64,000 nucleotides of DNA from Pedobacter sp. MC2016-15. GTDB lineage: Bacteria > Bacteroidota > Bacteroidia > Sphingobacteriales > Sphingobacteriaceae. The DNA lies in assembly GCF_026239695.1 (NCBI RefSeq), contig NZ_JAPIVS010000005.1, positions 1 through 64,000 on the forward strand, read 5' to 3'. A model generated the notes under the pieces. That model was not told the origin of the DNA and made no database searches. It worked only from the letters and a program-made list of their open reading frames with translations. Position numbers and translations under genes: made by a program. Shown piece after piece: positions 26,288 to 33,109 of this stretch (the stretch's first letter is position 1; each line of letters begins with the position of its first letter).

Positions 26288-27130
26288 TTAGTTCATGCCC
26301 ATTTGCTTTCTGTATTCAAGAATGGCATTGGTGATGTTCTGAACAATTTCTCCTCTTCCACTCGGAGAGTTGATGTATTCTTCTTCACCCGGATTACTGA
26401 TAAACCCGATTTCTGTTAACACTGCCGGCATACCCGCTTTGGCCAAAACTGCAAGACTCTGTTCTTTTACCCCTCGGTCTACCCGTCCCGCTTTAATATA
26501 TTGTTGCTGGATCAATCCTGCGATTTTAATACTCTGACGACGGTAGGCATTTTTCATCAGGCCAAGAATAATAAAACTTTCAGGATCATTAGGGTTAAAT
26601 CCTTCATAATTATCCTTATAATCTTTCTCTAAAAGGATGGATGCATTCTCCCTTACCGCAGCATCCTGCTCACCAAGCCTTCCTGAACCTGAGACCAGGG
26701 TTTCTACACCAGTGACATTTGTCCGTCCTCTCATATTGAACGGCATGGAATTACAGTGGATGGATATAAATAAGTCTGCATGTGCCCGATTGGCAATGTC
26801 TATTCTCTCGTATAATGGAATAAATACATCTTCAGTGCGGGTGAATATTACCTTTGCATTGGGAATCTGTTCCTGGATAGTTTGTCCCAGCTGGAGTGCT
26901 ACCGCTAAAGCAACATCTTTTTCCTTTGAAAACTCTCCCCTCGTAGATCCGTCCTTACCGCCGTGTCCTGCATCCAAAACAATGGTCATTGGTTTCGCAG
27001 TTACAGGAGTAGTTTGTACCGGTTGTAATTGTACAGGATTGGTCTGAGCAAAGGTGTAAACAGAGCTGATCAGTAAAAGGCATGCAAAAATATACCTGAC
27101 AGATATCTGGTTCTTAATAACGTTTGGCAT
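26288..27130 (-). CDS. N-acetylmuramoyl-L-alanine amidase (AmiC-type, Amidase_3)
   Basis: 280 residues with a signal peptide ending near T-F-A-Q and a short Pro/Val/Thr linker. The Amidase_3 core is complete: I-V-L-D-A-G-H-G-G-K-D-G-S (Zn ligand His), E-K-D-V-A-L-A-V-A (Zn ligand Glu), I-S-I-H-C-N-S (Zn ligand His) and the catalytic Glu in V-L-T-E-I-G-F-I-S-N. It cleaves the N-acetylmuramoyl-L-alanine bond of peptidoglycan in the periplasm. An inserted loop (T-G-V-E-T-L-V-S-G ... F-I-I-L-G-L-M-K-N-A) lies where autoinhibitory helices occur in other AmiC members. There are no LysM or SPOR domains, so any activator partner lies elsewhere. Confidence 0.93.
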   Translation of the reverse strand: MPNVIKNQISVRYIFACLLLISSVYTFAQTNPVQLQPVQTTPVTAKPMTIVLDAGHGGKDGSTRGEFSKEKDVALAVALQLGQTIQEQIPNAKVIFTRTEDVFIPLYERIDIANRAHADLFISIHCNSMPFNMRGRTNVTGVETLVSGSGRLGEQDAAVRENASILLEKDYKDNYEGFNPNDPESFIILGLMKNAYRRQSIKIAGLIQQQYIKAGRVDRGVKEQSLAVLAKAGMPAVLTEIGFISNPGEEEYINSPSGRGEIVQNITNAILEYRKQMGMN

Positions 27131-27203
27131 TCGTATTCGTGTGTTTATTCAAAATTACGAAAGATTACTATCATTTTTAATATACTTTTTGAAGTTTTGT
27201 CTG

Positions 27204-27244
27204 ATCCCCACTTATGGGGATAAGTTTGATCGGTATTGGGGATA
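27204..27244. promoter_or_regulatory. Dyad ATCCCC-N6-GGGGAT plus a direct TGGGGATA box
   Basis: ATCCCCA (27204-27210), four bases, then TGGGGAT (27215-27221) form a 7-4-7 inverted repeat. A further TGGGGATA begins at 27237, 22 bases (two helical turns) after the first TGGGGATA at 27215. The same arrangement recurs at 29112-29150. It lies between the divergent amidase and glutaminase genes, about 265 bp before the glutaminase. A likely binding site for the LuxR-type regulator encoded downstream; binding itself is inference. Confidence 0.65.
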
Positions 27245-27378
27245 TAGTAAGCCTCAGCTTATCATGATATTTGTATTACTCATTAAATGATCATCACCTC
27301 TACGGTTAATCTAAATGTAATCGGGTAGGTGAGCGTCTTTATCGGTTCAATAAATTTAGTAAGTTTTAGTTCAGTCTG

Positions 27379-27401
27379 ATGGCTCCCCGGGAGGGAGCCA
27401 T
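27379..27401 (+). promoter_or_regulatory. 9-bp hairpin in the glutaminase upstream region
   Basis: ATGGCTCCC (27379-27387) pairs with GGGAGCCAT (27393-27401) across CGGGA. T-rich sequence follows but without a real T tract. It may be a leader hairpin upstream of the second dyad, or the end of a short transcript. Confidence 0.5.
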
Positions 27402-27434
27402 TTGCTGTTTCAGTTCCCTGTCAACCAAAAGGGT

Positions 27435-27452
27435 ATCCCCTGAAAGGGGGAT
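27435..27452. promoter_or_regulatory. Third ATCCCC-N6-GGGGAT dyad, close to the glutaminase start
   Basis: ATCCCC (27435-27440), six bases (TGAAAG), GGGGAT (27447-27452) give the same arms and spacing as the copies at 27204 and 29112. Its right arm also forms part of the terminator-like stem at 27443-27466, so as RNA the two foldings exclude each other. Read as DNA it is an operator; read as RNA it is an antiterminator. Confidence 0.6.
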
Positions 27453-27469
27453 GAAGAACCCCCTTTTTT
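27443..27469 (+). terminator. Terminator-like hairpin in the presumed glutaminase leader
   Basis: AAAGGGGG (27443-27450) pairs with CCCCCTTT (27459-27466) across ATGAAGAA, ending in six T (27464-27469). It precedes the glutaminase coding region with no gene ending immediately upstream, so it would act as an attenuator if transcription begins further left. The TTG at 27468 lies in its T tract, which argues against that start codon. Confidence 0.65.
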
Positions 27470-27509
27470 GGAGATGTTACGGCGCTTCCTTTATACCGAA
27501 CTTTGCCCT

Positions 27510-29108
27510 ATGGCTACTACAGAAAAAAAACAGGAAAAGATCAGGCTGAACGGGGCTGGAAAGACCGATTTTAACGGTATGATGGAAGTTGAATACAGTT
27601 ATCTCTATGAATGCCTGCGAAAAGGGAAAGACGCCAGTATTTATTTTTCAGATCTTTTTACTGCGCTTCATGCAGTAGGGATCATGGAGAATGACCCCAG
27701 GTTAAAGCTCGATCTCTCTGACCTGAATATCGCATCGCAATTACTGGAATATTCGAAATTTAAAGATATTATCAAACATAGCCTGGGTGGCATCATCAAG
27801 GATGCGATACAGGGAAACCTGATCATTCCCGATTTCGGTAGTTTCTGTAAGGAGATTACAGAGATTTATGAGGTAACCAATCAGAATAAGGGCGGCAATG
27901 TGGCAACTTACATCCCGCAACTGAGCCGTGTAGACCCCAATAAATACGCGATCTCGATTTGTACCGTGAGTGGACAGCAGTTTTCTATCGGCGACAGTAA
28001 CGAGGATTTTTGTATACAGTCTATCTGCAAACCGGTGAACTATTGTATGGTACTTGAGGAACACGGCGAAGAGATCGTTCATCAGCATATCGGTCGCGAA
28101 CCGAGTGGAATAGGCTTTAACGGTTTGGTGCTCAATGAAAACAATCTGCCCCATAATCCCATGATCAACGCCGGTGCGATCATGGCCTGTTCGCTGATCA
28201 GTCCTGATCTGGAAATGGCCGACCGTTTTGATCATGTACTTAATTTCTGGAATAAGATCACCGGCAATCAAAATGCGCTGGGATTTAATAATTCGGTTTA
28301 TCTTTCAGAAAAGGAAACGGCCGACCGGAATTTTGCACTCGGCTACTATATGAAGGAAAAAGGAGCTTTTCCACAACATACGAATCTCTTAAATACGCTG
28401 GAATTTTATTTTCAGTGCTGTTCCATTCAGACGGATACCAATGCGATGGCCGTCGCGGCAGCTACGCTTGCAAATTCAGGGATATGTCCTCTCACCAATG
28501 AACGCGCAATGGAGAATAATACGGTTAAAAACTGTCTTTCTCTGATGAACTCCTGTGGAATGTATGACTTTTCCGGAGAATTTGCCTTCACCATAGGCCT
28601 GCCCGCAAAAAGCGGTGTAGCCGGTGGGCTGATGCTGGTGATTCCAAACCTGATGGGCATAGCAATATGGTCGCCAAAGCTGGACAAATCGGGAAACTCT
28701 GTGAAAGGCATTGAATTTTCAAAGGAACTCGTGAAACGTTATAATTTCCATAGCTATGACAGTCTGAATCTGAACAATCCTGATAAAAAAGATCCCCGGC
28801 TGAAAAGAAACGAAGCAAAAATTGACGATGCAATGAGCTTATGCTGGGCAGCAGCCGAAGGTAATCTGCTGGAAGTGCAGCATCTCTATGCCAGGGGCAT
28901 CAATATCAATATGGCTGATTATGATGGCAGAACTGCATTGCACCTGGCGGCATCAGGGGGGCATGAGCAGGTGATTGCTTATCTGATTGATAAAGGCGTC
29001 GACTTAAATCCGCGCGACCGGTGGGGGAATACTCCACTTGGGGATGCCTATAAAGAGAACCATCAGGGTACCATCCTTTTACTTGAAGCCAACAATGCTC
29101 TACGATAA
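27510..29108 (+). CDS. glsA: Glutaminase with C-terminal ankyrin repeats
   Basis: Starts considered: TTG 27468 (inside a terminator-like hairpin), ATG 27474 and ATG 27510; the last gives 532 residues beginning M-A-T-T-E-K-K. A helical N-terminal region (L-F-T-A-L-H-A-V-G-I, EF-hand-like as in animal glutaminases) precedes the serine-dependent beta-lactamase-fold glutaminase domain. That domain has Y-I-P-Q-L, S-I-C-K-P-V (nucleophile Ser171), N-A-G-A-I-M, and the S-G-V-A-G-G region. About 65 residues of ankyrin repeats close the protein (G-R-T-A-L-H-L-A-A-S-G-G-H and W-G-N-T-P-L-G-D-A). Glutaminase plus ankyrin is the layout of mammalian GLS; many bacterial enzymes lack both flanking parts. 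Reaction: L-glutamine to L-glutamate and ammonia, cytoplasmic. The two-component genes follow after 59 bp. Confidence 0.92.
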   Translation: MATTEKKQEKIRLNGAGKTDFNGMMEVEYSYLYECLRKGKDASIYFSDLFTALHAVGIMENDPRLKLDLSDLNIASQLLEYSKFKDIIKHSLGGIIKDAIQGNLIIPDFGSFCKEITEIYEVTNQNKGGNVATYIPQLSRVDPNKYAISICTVSGQQFSIGDSNEDFCIQSICKPVNYCMVLEEHGEEIVHQHIGREPSGIGFNGLVLNENNLPHNPMINAGAIMACSLISPDLEMADRFDHVLNFWNKITGNQNALGFNNSVYLSEKETADRNFALGYYMKEKGAFPQHTNLLNTLEFYFQCCSIQTDTNAMAVAAATLANSGICPLTNERAMENNTVKNCLSLMNSCGMYDFSGEFAFTIGLPAKSGVAGGLMLVIPNLMGIAIWSPKLDKSGNSVKGIEFSKELVKRYNFHSYDSLNLNNPDKKDPRLKRNEAKIDDAMSLCWAAAEGNLLEVQHLYARGININMADYDGRTALHLAASGGHEQVIAYLIDKGVDLNPRDRWGNTPLGDAYKENHQGTILLLEANNALR

Positions 29109-29111
29109 CAT

Positions 29112-29150
29112 ATCCCCACTTTTGGGGATAAGAATGTTAATTATGGGGAT
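29112..29150. promoter_or_regulatory. ATCCCC-N6-GGGGAT dyad plus direct TGGGGAT box before the histidine kinase
   Basis: ATCCCCA (29112-29118), CTTT, TGGGGAT (29123-29129), then TGGGGAT at 29144-29150, 21 bases from the first. Outer T/A bases extend the dyad to 8 bp. The layout copies 27204-27244 almost exactly (spacers CTTT versus CTTA; boxes 21 versus 22 bases apart). It fills the gap between glutaminase and kinase, ending 17 bases before the ATG at 29168. Probable autoregulatory operator. Confidence 0.68.
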
Positions 29151-29167
29151 ATGTATTGATCATAAAT

Positions 29168-29968
29168 ATGATGACATTTGTAGTTCTGATGGTGATTCAT
29201 AACAAGCATGTGGCTGGAACACTTGACCAGGCTACGCACAGTTTAATTTCATGGTTCTTTATCCTCACGGCCATATTTGTGATCAGTCTTGCTATTATTT
29301 TATACCGTTACAGGATCAGGGAACTGCTCAACAGGCAGGAAGTAAGAAATCGCATTGCTGTGGATCTTCATGATAACATCGGCTCTACCCTGAGCAGTAT
29401 TTCGGTATATAGCCAGGTAGCTAAAATCTATCAGCAACAGCAAAATCATCATCAACTGAATAAGGTGCTGGACACGATAGGCGAAACTGCCAGTGAAATG
29501 ATCAGCGAGATGGGTGATATCGTCTGGGCGATTAATCCCAATAATGACCATATGAGCAGTATTTACAGCAGAATGGATTCTTATGCCAGGCCGGTGTGTA
29601 AAGCAAAGAATATAAACTTCAATCTGCATTGTGACCCTAAGGTGCCATTCCTTAAACTGGAAATGAATATCAGAAAGAATATTTATCTTATTTTTAAAGA
29701 AGCAATTAATAATGCGCTAAAATATGCTGACTGCGAAGTGATTACGGTAAAGCTTTACCTTGTGGATGCTGTCCTGATTTTAAGTGTTCATGATGATGGC
29801 GCTGGCTTTGAATACCATAGCCGTCTTGAAAATGAGGAGCAGACACTTTCTGGCAATGGTTTGCGTAATATGAAAATGCGTGCAGATGAAATCTTTGCCC
29901 AATTAAAGATAATAAGCGCTAAAAATGGGATGGGGACCCAAATTGAAGTGCAATATAGAATCCCCTGA
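29168..29968 (+). CDS. Sensor histidine kinase, NarX/LiaS-like (HisKA_3)
   Basis: ATG 29168 gives 266 residues; a TTG at 29156 would place the start against the operator box. The protein has a short hydrophobic N-terminus, one clear membrane segment (W-F-F-I-L-T-A-I-F-V-I-S-L-A-I-I-L-Y), then HisKA_3 with the phospho-accepting His68 in D-L-H-D-N-I-G-S-T-L-S. The HATPase_c domain follows: N box E-A-I-N-N-A-L-K-Y, G1 D-D-G-A-G-F, and G-N-G-L-R-N-M-K-M-R-A. A long external domain is missing, so the signal is probably read in or near the membrane. It pairs with the LuxR-type regulator 24 bp downstream. Confidence 0.9.
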   Translation: MMTFVVLMVIHNKHVAGTLDQATHSLISWFFILTAIFVISLAIILYRYRIRELLNRQEVRNRIAVDLHDNIGSTLSSISVYSQVAKIYQQQQNHHQLNKVLDTIGETASEMISEMGDIVWAINPNNDHMSSIYSRMDSYARPVCKAKNINFNLHCDPKVPFLKLEMNIRKNIYLIFKEAINNALKYADCEVITVKLYLVDAVLILSVHDDGAGFEYHSRLENEEQTLSGNGLRNMKMRADEIFAQLKIISAKNGMGTQIEVQYRIP

Positions 29969-29992
29969 ATAATACACTTAATATTAGATAAC

Positions 29993-30637
29993 ATGAGTTT
30001 ACGCATAGCAATTTTTGATGATAATAAAAACATCAGGCAAAGTATCACTTTGCTGATCAGTACAAATCCGGATATGGAAGTGGTTGGCTCTTTTGGGAAT
30101 GTGCTCAATTGTGTGAACGACTGCCTCAAATGTGAACCTGATATTGTACTTATGGATATTCAGATGCCCGGAATGAGTGGCATTGAAGCAGTACAGCTGC
30201 TCAAACAGGAGCTGCCTACTATACAAATTCTCATGCAGACGGTCTTTGAGGATGATGACAGGGTTTTTGATGCGATCTGCGCCGGTGCCTCCGGGTATGT
30301 GTTAAAAGACGACCTCAAAAATAAACTCATCGATGCCATTAAGGAACTGCATTTCGGAGGCTCTCCAATGAGCCCGAGTATTGCCCGTAAAGTGATCAAC
30401 AAGCTGCAGATTCCTGAAAAGATCAGTAAATCAACTGTCAATGAATATAAGCTCACTCCCAGGGAAAAGGAAGTGTTGCTATGTATTGTGAATGGCTTGA
30501 GTTATAAAATGGTAGCAGCAGAGTTGTTTATCAGTTATGAAACAGTACGCAGTCATATCAAAAAGATCTACGAAAAACTGCATGTTGCTTCACTTACAGA
30601 AGCGGTCGCAAAAGCGATAAAGCAGGGTATTGTTTAA
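29993..30637 (+). CDS. LuxR/NarL-family response regulator
   Basis: 214 residues. Receiver: acidic pair D9-D10, phospho-Asp55 in V-L-M-D-I-Q-M-P-G, and the K in G-Y-V-L-K-D. The output is a LuxR-type HTH: L-T-P-R-E-K-E-V-L-L-C-I-V-N-G-L-S-Y-K-M-V-A, and S-Y-E-T-V-R-S-H-I-K-K-I-Y-E-K-L. Regulators of this family bind inverted repeats as dimers, so the 7-4-7 dyads found before the glutaminase and the kinase are natural candidate targets. Cognate kinase is encoded 24 bp upstream. The stop overlaps the convergent M23 gene by 4 bases. Confidence 0.93.
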   Translation: MSLRIAIFDDNKNIRQSITLLISTNPDMEVVGSFGNVLNCVNDCLKCEPDIVLMDIQMPGMSGIEAVQLLKQELPTIQILMQTVFEDDDRVFDAICAGASGYVLKDDLKNKLIDAIKELHFGGSPMSPSIARKVINKLQIPEKISKSTVNEYKLTPREKEVLLCIVNGLSYKMVAAELFISYETVRSHIKKIYEKLHVASLTEAVAKAIKQGIV

Positions 30638-31986
30638 GGTAGGGTGTCGATCCAGCCTGTTTGGTCAGTGTTGTTTTTTACCAGCTGGTAACTATTATAG
30701 TTCCCGAGTACTTCCAGTTGCGTGCCTGTCTTCAATGTTAACTTAACGGCAGCATGAAGGCTGTCGGGGTAATCGTACAGTTCCTGCTGAGCGGAGGTAA
30801 CCTTCAATTTAAGCAAGGGCTTATTGATGCTGGTCAGGGCTTTAGCCTGTATAAACCCGGGCTGACCATCCGGCAATTCTATTTTATACCAGCTGCTGTT
30901 TGCAGAATTCACTTTTACTATTGTCCCGGATTTCAGAGAGGTGATGGTCCGGGCATTCTGGTCTGTTGAAGCGTAAAGGGTGGCGGCAGCTCTGGTGCGC
31001 ATAGTGGAATTGAGGTTACTGACTGCTGAACTAATTACAGGTGGGTTTTTAATTACGGTGTTAACAAATGGCAGAGGATCTACCGCGCCACCTGAAGTGT
31101 ATATGCCGAAATGCAGATGAGAGGATGTAGATTTTGCATTTCCTGTATTGCCTACCAGTCCGAGCGTATCGCCCTGAACAACCTGTTGTCCTTCCTTTGC
31201 TGTTTGCAAATCCAGATGAGCATAATATAAGGTATAGTCTTTGTCCTTAGGGCGCAGCCACACTACCTTACCTCCCAAATTGTTTTCATTAACTCTTGTG
31301 ACTGTTCCCCCGGCAGCAGCAACCGCAGGTGTGCGAAATGCTGCAAAAATATCGATGCCTTCATGTTTTCTGGAGTTTTCATCGCGGCCATCGCCGAAAA
31401 TACTTTTGATATCCCTGCTGTTTGATGATTTTACCGGAAATCCCAGCGATGGTCCGGTATTGATGTTCAGGGTATATTGTCCACCGCGCAGCAATTCGGG
31501 CTGCAGACGGATAAAAACAGATCCACTGGTTTTTGCTTCAAATTGCAGCGATTGATCAATCGTGTCTGCTGCAGCTACCAGTTTCATTTGTCCGTTTTGT
31601 GCCTGTTCCCATATATCTATATAGATCATGAATGGCTGAACGCCTTTCCGGGAAAGCTTTATGCTGATTTTTTGTCCTTGTACTATATTAAAACGGTATG
31701 CGGTCGCAGAAACTGACTCAGCGGGGAAATACCCTGTTTCCTGGTAAGGAATATTGATGTTCAGTGCTTTCTGAAATACAGATAGGGAAGAAACAATCCA
31801 GGCTGAGCCCATGCTGGTTTTGTCCAGACCGGCAGCAACCAACTTTCGCTGATATTGCTCATGTGGTGACGCTGGTTTGAAAAGATTGACCTGTCCTGAT
31901 TTACAGGAAAAAAGCAATCCCAATATCATCAGGTATAGTCCGGCAAATTTGATGTTGTTGGGTTTCTGCAATTGTTTTGTATTCAT
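30634..31986 (-). CDS. M23 metallopeptidase lipoprotein with SH3-like tail
   Basis: 450 residues. Lipobox L-L-F-S-C with Cys28. A beta-rich N-terminal part (residues about 60-180) is followed by a LytM/M23 domain: R-K-H-E-G-I-D-I-F (the H-x-x-x-D zinc motif) and S-S-H-L-H-F-G-I (H-x-H). One bacterial SH3 domain follows (T-L-Y-A-S-T-D-Q-N-A ... G-F-I-Q-A-K-A-L), and a second, weaker SH3-like unit closes the protein (L-Y-D-Y-P-D-S ... T-G-W-I-D-T-L-P). Acts on peptidoglycan cross-links or peptides at the envelope; SH3 domains help binding. It converges on the response-regulator gene. Confidence 0.9.
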   Translation of the reverse strand: MNTKQLQKPNNIKFAGLYLMILGLLFSCKSGQVNLFKPASPHEQYQRKLVAAGLDKTSMGSAWIVSSLSVFQKALNINIPYQETGYFPAESVSATAYRFNIVQGQKISIKLSRKGVQPFMIYIDIWEQAQNGQMKLVAAADTIDQSLQFEAKTSGSVFIRLQPELLRGGQYTLNINTGPSLGFPVKSSNSRDIKSIFGDGRDENSRKHEGIDIFAAFRTPAVAAAGGTVTRVNENNLGGKVVWLRPKDKDYTLYYAHLDLQTAKEGQQVVQGDTLGLVGNTGNAKSTSSHLHFGIYTSGGAVDPLPFVNTVIKNPPVISSAVSNLNSTMRTRAAATLYASTDQNARTITSLKSGTIVKVNSANSSWYKIELPDGQPGFIQAKALTSINKPLLKLKVTSAQQELYDYPDSLHAAVKLTLKTGTQLEVLGNYNSYQLVKNNTDQTGWIDTLP

Positions 31987-32377
31987 GGGATGATAGTCCT
32001 TAACTAAACAAAAGCATGCTCATGAAGTTTTAGAATTTTCACTGCCGACTTACCGATATTACAGGTTTATTCAAAATTTTATATTTAGTTAGTTATTTGT
32101 TGAAATCTGTCAATAAAACGGCTGATATTTTTGATTAATTACAGATATATTCGCTTTTCATGTGTTAAAATTGTCTGTTTTGTAATTTGTTAGCCAATAT
32201 TCGTCTTAAAATGTATCTTATTTTTAATATTAATTGATATTTATTGTTTAAAATGTAATTAAACATTCAAAAAGTAATAAAAAATTCAATATATTTAGGT
32301 TCTGACAGTGATATTGTTATTAACGGTGTCATAATTCCATTTATTGTTCAGGTTTAAGATTAATTTTTGATAATTAT
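31987..32377. other. 391-bp AT-rich intergenic region, divergent promoters
   Basis: It separates the divergent M23 lipoprotein and ECF sigma genes. It is strongly A/T-rich with long T and A tracts and no coding signal. It must contain promoters for both directions, but I find no exact copy of the Bacteroidota -33/-7 consensus. No dyad longer than a few bases was seen by eye. Confidence 0.5.
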
Positions 32378-32947
32378 ATGGCTAAGGTTGATGATAAAGC
32401 ATTGGTTTCTCTCTTGCATAATGGATTTAGTGAAGGATTTAATAGTCTTTACTGGAAATATCACCAGCTCATCTATATGAATGTCTATAAATTTGTGAAA
32501 AATAAGGAAGAGTCTCAGGATATTCTTCAGGATGTCTTCGCTACCTTGTGGGAGAGCCGGCAAATTATCAAACAAGAGCAGTCTGTGAGCGGCTGGTTGT
32601 TTGTGATCAGCTTTAATAAATCGGTTAACCATCTGAAAAGGAAGATACGTCATTCTGCTGCTCAGGAGAAAGTGTTGTCATTTTACCATACTTATGATGA
32701 AGAAAGAGATGACTCTCATGAGGAGCACTACAGGATTCTCCATACCGCCATCAGGGACATGTCGCCCCAGAAACAAAAAGTATTTAAGTTATGCAAACTG
32801 GAAGGGAAGAGCTATGAAGAGGCTGCCCAACAACTGAATATATCCAGGCATACCGTAAAGGAATACCTTTCACTGGCTATGGTCACTGTTAAGGATGCAT
32901 TCAGAAAAAATAATCAACAACGAAACCTAACCTCAACCAAAAACTAA
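32378..32947 (+). CDS. ECF RNA polymerase sigma factor (FecI-like)
   Basis: 189 residues. Region 2: F-N-S-L-Y-W-K-Y-H-Q-L-I-Y-M-N and D-I-L-Q-D-V-F-A-T-L-W-E. Region 4: D-M-S-P-Q-K-Q-K-V-F-K-L, S-Y-E-E-A-A-Q-Q-L-N-I-S-R-H-T-V-K-E-Y. This matches the FecI-like ECF group of Bacteroidota. It lies 162 bp upstream of a SusC gene. Such sigmas normally come with a FecR-type anti-sigma factor and a SusC carrying an N-terminal STN signalling domain; here neither is visible, so how activity is controlled is open. Confidence 0.92.
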   Translation: MAKVDDKALVSLLHNGFSEGFNSLYWKYHQLIYMNVYKFVKNKEESQDILQDVFATLWESRQIIKQEQSVSGWLFVISFNKSVNHLKRKIRHSAAQEKVLSFYHTYDEERDDSHEEHYRILHTAIRDMSPQKQKVFKLCKLEGKSYEEAAQQLNISRHTVKEYLSLAMVTVKDAFRKNNQQRNLTSTKN

Positions 32948-33109
32948 CATGAAAAGAAACACGCGGAAAGAATGAAGACAAGAACCTTCCAATCCTGAGA
33001 ATTCAAGACCGGAAGGAGAAATGTAAAGCATCGGATTTGTAAGCTATCGGGCGTCGGAACCTGAATGATAGCAGTACAAAAAATTACTAAACACTTAAGC
33101 GACAAAATT
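32948..33109 (+). other. 162-bp leader between ECF sigma and SusC genes
   Basis: Contains a very short frame (M-K-R-N-T-R-K-E, stop) right after the sigma gene and a 6-bp stem CCTTCC/GGAAGG (32985-32990 with 33011-33016, 20-base loop). No room for a FecR-like gene and no remnant of one could be recognised. Upstream of ATG 33110 the same frame is open to 33065 but lacks coding character. Confidence 0.55.

Noticed and set aside
27468-27509. TTG at 27468 as glutaminase start
   Set aside because: It lies in the T tract of a terminator-like hairpin; ATG 27510 (or 27474) is better placed.
29156-29167. TTG at 29156 as histidine-kinase start
   Set aside because: It would place the operator box 5 bases before the start and adds only four residues; the ATG at 29168 is preferred.
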